Notes under the pieces: model-generated
What the model was told of the DNA's origin: nothing
Databases searched by the model: none
The model's input: only the letters and a program-made list of their open reading frames with translations
Shown here: positions 5,833 through 9,005 of the stretch, piece by piece
Numbering within the stretch: the stretch's first letter is position 1
Layout of the letters: each line of letters starts with the position of its first letter
Source of the DNA: Oscillospiraceae bacterium
GTDB lineage: Bacteria > Bacillota > Clostridia > Oscillospirales > UBA929
Direction: 5' to 3'
Assembly: GCA_031271525.1 (NCBI GenBank)
Contig: JAISVO010000174.1
Span: 1-9,005, forward strand
DNA length: 9,005 nt
Position numbers and translations under genes: made by a program

Positions 5833-6789
5833 ATCGACCTTGTCGTCATCCCTTCGCCGGCGAGCGAGACAAGCCCGGCGCGCCTGCTGCGCGTCGCCGA
5901 AGCCGCGCCCCGCCTCAACCTGCGCGTTGCGGACAGCCGGAGCGTCACCCCGGCGGTTTTGCGGGACTGCGAGGTGCTCTACGGCTGCCCGCCGCCCGAA
6001 CTCTTACTCTCGGCGCCCGGGCTGATGTGGCACCATCTGCCCAATTCGGGGATCGAGCCGTACGGCGACCTGTCGCTGTACGCGAACCGCGCCGTCACGC
6101 TGACCAACGCGCGTGGCGTCTATGGCAAGGCGATTGCCGAGCATGTCTTGGGGATGGCTCTGGCGCTGCTGCGGCAATTCCCCTACTACATCCGCCAGCA
6201 GAGCGGCGGCGGCTTTACCCGCCACCCCGAGATGCGCGAACTGTCCGGCTCGACCGTCCTTGTCTGCGGCATGGGCGACCTCGGCAAGAGCGTCGCCGCG
6301 ATTTTCGGCAAAGTCGGCTGCACGGTCCTCGGGGTCCGCCGCTTGGTCCACGAGGTGCCGCCCGGCTTCGCCGATGTCTATAGCCTCCGCAGCCTCCCGG
6401 CCGCGCTGCCCCGCGCCGACGTCGTAGTCTCCTGCTTGCCCGACACCCCGGCGACCCGGGGCGTCTTCAACGCGGCGTCCTTTTCTCTGATGAAGCCGTC
6501 CGCCCTCTTTATCAATGTCGGCCGGGGTTCTGCGGTCGTCGAGGCCGACTTGGTTGACGCGCTGACCCGTGAGGTCGTCACTGCGGCGGCGCTGGACGTG
6601 TTTGCCGAGGAACCCCTCCCCTCCGGCCATCCCTTCCGCCAGCTGGACAATATCCTGCTGACCCCCCACAGCTCCAGCGCGTCGCCCGAGACGGCCGACC
6701 GCAGCTTCTCCCTCTTTTTCGACCTCCTGACCCGCTATATCTCCGGCCGCCGCCTCTATAACACGGTCGATTTCTTCGCGGGGTATTGA
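5833..6789 (+). CDS. D-2-hydroxyacid dehydrogenase (NAD-binding), probable AUC start
   Basis: Starting at ATC 5833 the protein has 318 residues, normal for D-isomer-specific 2-hydroxyacid dehydrogenases, which reversibly reduce 2-keto acids with NAD(P)H in the cytoplasm. Numbered from that start: a first half of the substrate domain (MDLVVIPSP, 1-9); YGKAIAEHVLGMALALLRQF (about 97-116); the dinucleotide loop GMGDLG (146-151); VVVSCLPDTPATRGVF (about 197-212); NVGRG with catalytic Arg231; DVFAEEPLP with catalytic Glu260; and LTPHSSS with catalytic His279. The triad is complete. The specific substrate (phosphoglycerate, glyoxylate, lactate-like) cannot be read. The first standard start, TTG 5959, would remove 42 residues of the fold and has no ribosome binding site, so the AUC is preferred. 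A -10 element and the AAAGGAG support it. The stop lies 2 bases before addB, implying translational coupling. Confidence 0.9.
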   Translation: MDLVVIPSPASETSPARLLRVAEAAPRLNLRVADSRSVTPAVLRDCEVLYGCPPPELLLSAPGLMWHHLPNSGIEPYGDLSLYANRAVTLTNARGVYGKAIAEHVLGMALALLRQFPYYIRQQSGGGFTRHPEMRELSGSTVLVCGMGDLGKSVAAIFGKVGCTVLGVRRLVHEVPPGFADVYSLRSLPAALPRADVVVSCLPDTPATRGVFNAASFSLMKPSALFINVGRGSAVVEADLVDALTREVVTAAALDVFAEEPLPSGHPFRQLDNILLTPHSSSASPETADRSFSLFFDLLTRYISGRRLYNTVDFFAGY

Positions 6790-6791
6790 CG

Positions 6792-9005
6792 ATGCGTCCC
6801 ACATTCCTCTGGTCCCCCGACCATCGGGCCGGCACAGACGAACTGCTGTCCCGCCTTCTGGCCGACGCCGCGAACGGGCTGGACTGCGTCTGGCTCGTCC
6901 CCGAGCCGTACTCCCACTCCGCCGAACGGCTGCTGGCGGAGCGGGGCGGAGCGCCGGTCTGTCTACGCGCCGAGGTCATCACCTTCCGGCGCTTGGTGGA
7001 TCGCGTTCTGGCGGAAGCCGGAGGACTCGCGAGGCCGGTGCTGGATGTCGGCGGGCGGCTCCTGATGCTCCGGAGGGCCGTCGGCGCGGCAAGCGGCGAG
7101 CTGACCGTCCTGCGCCGGTCCGCGCAAAAACCGGCGTTCCTGCCGGATCTATTGAATACCCTCGACGAATGCAAGTGTTACCGCATCACGCCGCAGGATT
7201 TGGTTCGCGCGGCGGACAACGCGCCCCCCGGCGTGTCGGACAAGCTCCGCGACCTCGGGAAGCTTTACGCCGCGTACGAGGAGGAGCGGGGGCAGCTGGA
7301 TCCGCGCGACCGGGTGACACTCGCGCTGGAGGGCGCAAAAACCCTAAAAAGCTTCCCAATTCTCTATGTCAGCGACTTCGCCTCGTTCACGCCGCAGGAA
7401 AGGCTTCTTCTCACCGGGCTTTCCGATAAATCCCCCGGCCTGACCGTCTTCTTCCGGGGCTTTTTTGAGGGTGAGTTGTCCGAACCGCTTCGCATTACTG
7501 CGAAACAGCTTGCGGCGCATTATCCTCAAGGCGTTACCCATACGCCCCTGCCGCCGTCCGATACGGAAACCGCCCTGCTGCCGGTCGTCTCCCCTAACCC
7601 TCAATTGCCCGCTGCCCATTGCCCGCTGTCGATGGAGCTTCACAGCGCGAGCTGCGAAGCGTCCGAGGTGCGGTTTGCCGCCGAACGGATCCTCCGTCTC
7701 GTCCGGGAAGAGGGGTACCGCTACCGGGACATCGTCGTCCTCACGGGCGACTTCGAGAGCTACGCCCCCCTGTTCGAGAGCATCTTCCCCCTCTATGGCA
7801 TCCCGGTCTTTCAGGATCGGATGGATACCCCAAAGCCGCTTCCCCGCTGTATCCGCGCGGTCGGAGACTGCCTGCGGTACGGCTATCGGGGGGACGACGT
7901 CATGCGGCTCCTCCGTTCGGGCCTCCTCCCGGTGCCGCCCGCCGACGCCGACCTTCTGGAAAATTATCTTCGCCGCTGGAATCCGCGCGGCTCCCGGTTC
8001 TCCGGCGGCCGCGACTGGGACCGCTCCCCGGAGGGCTACGGCGAGCCGGACGAACGCGCCCGGGAGGAACTTATCCGCTTGAACGCCCTCCGGCGCTTCC
8101 TGTCCTCCGGTATGAAACGGTTCCAAGGCGACACCGCGCAAAAGTGCGCCGAGGGGCTGTACCTCGCTCTGGAAGCTCTCGGTGTTCCGGAAGGGCTGGA
8201 AATCCATCGGAACGCCCTGCTCGCGGCCGGCGAATTGAAGCTGGCAAACGAGGTTTCGCAAATGTGGGAAATCTTCGTCCACACCTTGGAGCAATGCGTA
8301 TTGGTGCTGGGCGACTCCCCGTCCGACCCGTCGGAGTTCTGCAACCTCTGCCTCACCGTCCTGTCCGGCTACTCGGTGGGCAGCATCCCGGCCTCCCTCG
8401 ACCGCGTCCATGTGGGCGATCAGGGCCGAATGGCGCGGATCCCGGTCCCCGCCGTCCTCTTTCTGGGCGCCGACAGGGTTCCCGCAAGTAACGCCCCCGG
8501 CGGTTTGCTGTCGGAGGAGGAGCGCAAAGCGCTGAGCGACGCGGGCTGCGAGACGCCCCCCGATCCCCCTGCCCGGATCGGCCGGGAACGTCTCAATCTC
8601 TTCACTGCCCTCACCCTCCCGACCCGCAGCCTTATCCTGACCTACCCCGCTGCCGGTGCGGCCGACCCCAGCCCCGAATGGTTCGGGCGGCTGTCGGCCC
8701 TCGCCGGTACCCCGGTCACGCCCGTCCCCCCGCCGACGCCCCCGGCGGCTCCCGCTCCGCTCACGTTCGACGCCCCCCTTTCGGGGCGGAACGCGGCGGC
8801 GCTATACGGTCAAACCCTGACCTTGACGGCGTCCCGTCTGGAGAGCTTCTCCCTCTGCCCGTTTCATCATTTTGTGCGGTATGGGTTAAGCGCGCGCCCG
8901 CGCCCCGAGCCCGGTTTCCCTCCGCCGGACGTGGGCAAGGAGCTCCATCTCATTCTTGCGAAATGCACGCGCTACGCTTCCGAGCGGGGCGGCTTCCCTA
9001 ACATC
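6792..9005 (+). CDS. addB: ATP-dependent helicase/nuclease subunit AddB, 3' end beyond window
   Basis: An open frame of 738 codons begins at ATG 6792 and is uninterrupted to the window end. It is the AddB (RexB-related) subunit of AddAB, which unwinds and trims double-strand DNA breaks and loads the recombination machinery. Evidence: FLWSP...RAGTDELL (5-19) and LVPEPYSHSAERLL (35-48), equivalent to the start of AddB; LYVSDFASFTPQE (191-203), where relatives have a GFxxFTPxE strand; a degenerate helicase-like core including EVRFAAERILRL and RYRDIVVLTG (about 292-320); VLFLGADRVP (555-564); and SRLESFSLCPFHHFVRYGL, whose Cys689 is the first iron-sulphur ligand before the nuclease domain. The nuclease motif and the three later Cys lie outside the window. 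The Walker A lysine appears lost (Glu17). The part before Cys689 is about 110 residues shorter than in Bacillus subtilis. GGGG about 8 bases upstream serves as ribosome binding site. Confidence 0.92.
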   Translation, partial: MRPTFLWSPDHRAGTDELLSRLLADAANGLDCVWLVPEPYSHSAERLLAERGGAPVCLRAEVITFRRLVDRVLAEAGGLARPVLDVGGRLLMLRRAVGAASGELTVLRRSAQKPAFLPDLLNTLDECKCYRITPQDLVRAADNAPPGVSDKLRDLGKLYAAYEEERGQLDPRDRVTLALEGAKTLKSFPILYVSDFASFTPQERLLLTGLSDKSPGLTVFFRGFFEGELSEPLRITAKQLAAHYPQGVTHTPLPPSDTETALLPVVSPNPQLPAAHCPLSMELHSASCEASEVRFAAERILRLVREEGYRYRDIVVLTGDFESYAPLFESIFPLYGIPVFQDRMDTPKPLPRCIRAVGDCLRYGYRGDDVMRLLRSGLLPVPPADADLLENYLRRWNPRGSRFSGGRDWDRSPEGYGEPDERAREELIRLNALRRFLSSGMKRFQGDTAQKCAEGLYLALEALGVPEGLEIHRNALLAAGELKLANEVSQMWEIFVHTLEQCVLVLGDSPSDPSEFCNLCLTVLSGYSVGSIPASLDRVHVGDQGRMARIPVPAVLFLGADRVPASNAPGGLLSEEERKALSDAGCETPPDPPARIGRERLNLFTALTLPTRSLILTYPAAGAADPSPEWFGRLSALAGTPVTPVPPPTPPAAPAPLTFDAPLSGRNAAALYGQTLTLTASRLESFSLCPFHHFVRYGLSARPRPEPGFPPPDVGKELHLILAKCTRYASERGGFPNI
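7604..7628 (+). repeat. Short direct repeat inside addB
   Basis: ATTGCCCGCTG occurs at 7604-7614 and again at 7618-7628, a perfect 11-base repeat with a 14-base period. It encodes part of PNPQLPAAHCPLS, a Pro-rich segment with no helix or strand pattern between conserved parts of AddB. It keeps the frame and is probably a slippage product or a small inserted linker. Confidence 0.6.

Noticed and set aside
5959..5961. TTG as start of the dehydrogenase
   Set aside because: It would delete the first 42 residues of the substrate domain, has no ribosome binding site, and ignores the strong AAAGGAG at 5817-5823.
5127..6383. 418-codon plus-strand open frame
   Set aside because: It crosses the antisense of the 231-residue gene, the divergent promoters and an alternate frame of the dehydrogenase, has no ribosome binding site, and is rich in Arg and Pro.
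6004..6804. 266-codon minus-strand frame opposite the dehydrogenase
   Set aside because: The plus strand has a complete catalytic triad and dinucleotide loop; the antisense translation shows no family features.
7344..8491. Long open frames in other registers within addB (minus 7344-8411, plus 7619-8491)
   Set aside because: The AddB frame is continuous from 6792 to the end with conserved motifs throughout, including the CPF iron-sulphur motif, so these are shadows.
1..9005. CRISPR arrays, tRNA or rRNA genes, insertion sequences, riboswitches, phage attachment sites
   Set aside because: I looked on both strands and saw no regular spaced repeats, tRNA-like cloverleaf, transposase frame or terminal inverted repeats. 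The intergenic spaces are short and explained by promoters or the terminator.

Overview
The window is GC-rich DNA, apart from its first kilobase, and most likely comes from a Gram-positive, Clostridia-like bacterium (Oscillospiraceae-type base composition is my guess). The best evidence is an AddB-type nuclease/helicase subunit, which is typical of Firmicutes, together with strong purine-rich ribosome binding sites and TTG starts. The species cannot be named from this sequence.

Positions 1-1031 are an accessory, partly decayed patch. It holds the first 23 codons of a VOC/glyoxalase-like gene (minus strand), the C-terminal half of a VapC PIN-domain toxin without its beginning (plus), a tiny minus-strand gene end that I cannot identify, and an intact AT-richer GNAT acetyltransferase with a TTG start (plus).

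Positions 1061-5763 are a minus-strand block. In transcription order it contains an unrecognised 231-residue helical protein, a DUF3810 membrane protein with an HEMAH metallopeptidase motif, a full-length chemotaxis kinase CheA and the adaptor CheW, closed by a strong intrinsic terminator. The DUF3810 gene and cheA each have a recognisable extended -10 promoter. The 231-residue gene has instead a candidate sigma-28 (SigD/FliA-type) promoter. CheA and CheW form the core signalling complex on chemoreceptors; no receptor, CheY, CheB or CheR gene lies in the window.

Positions 5781-9005 are a divergent plus-strand operon: a D-2-hydroxyacid dehydrogenase that appears to start at an AUC codon, followed after 2 bases by addB, which runs off the window end after 738 codons. 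AddB pairs with AddA to process double-strand DNA ends for recombination; addA probably lies beyond the edge.

I see no clear new multi-gene system. The points most worth a second look are the exact beta-clamp-binding pentapeptide QLDLF at the C-terminus of the unknown protein, the candidate sigma-28 promoter driving that gene, the probable AUC start of the dehydrogenase, and the lost Walker A lysine in AddB.
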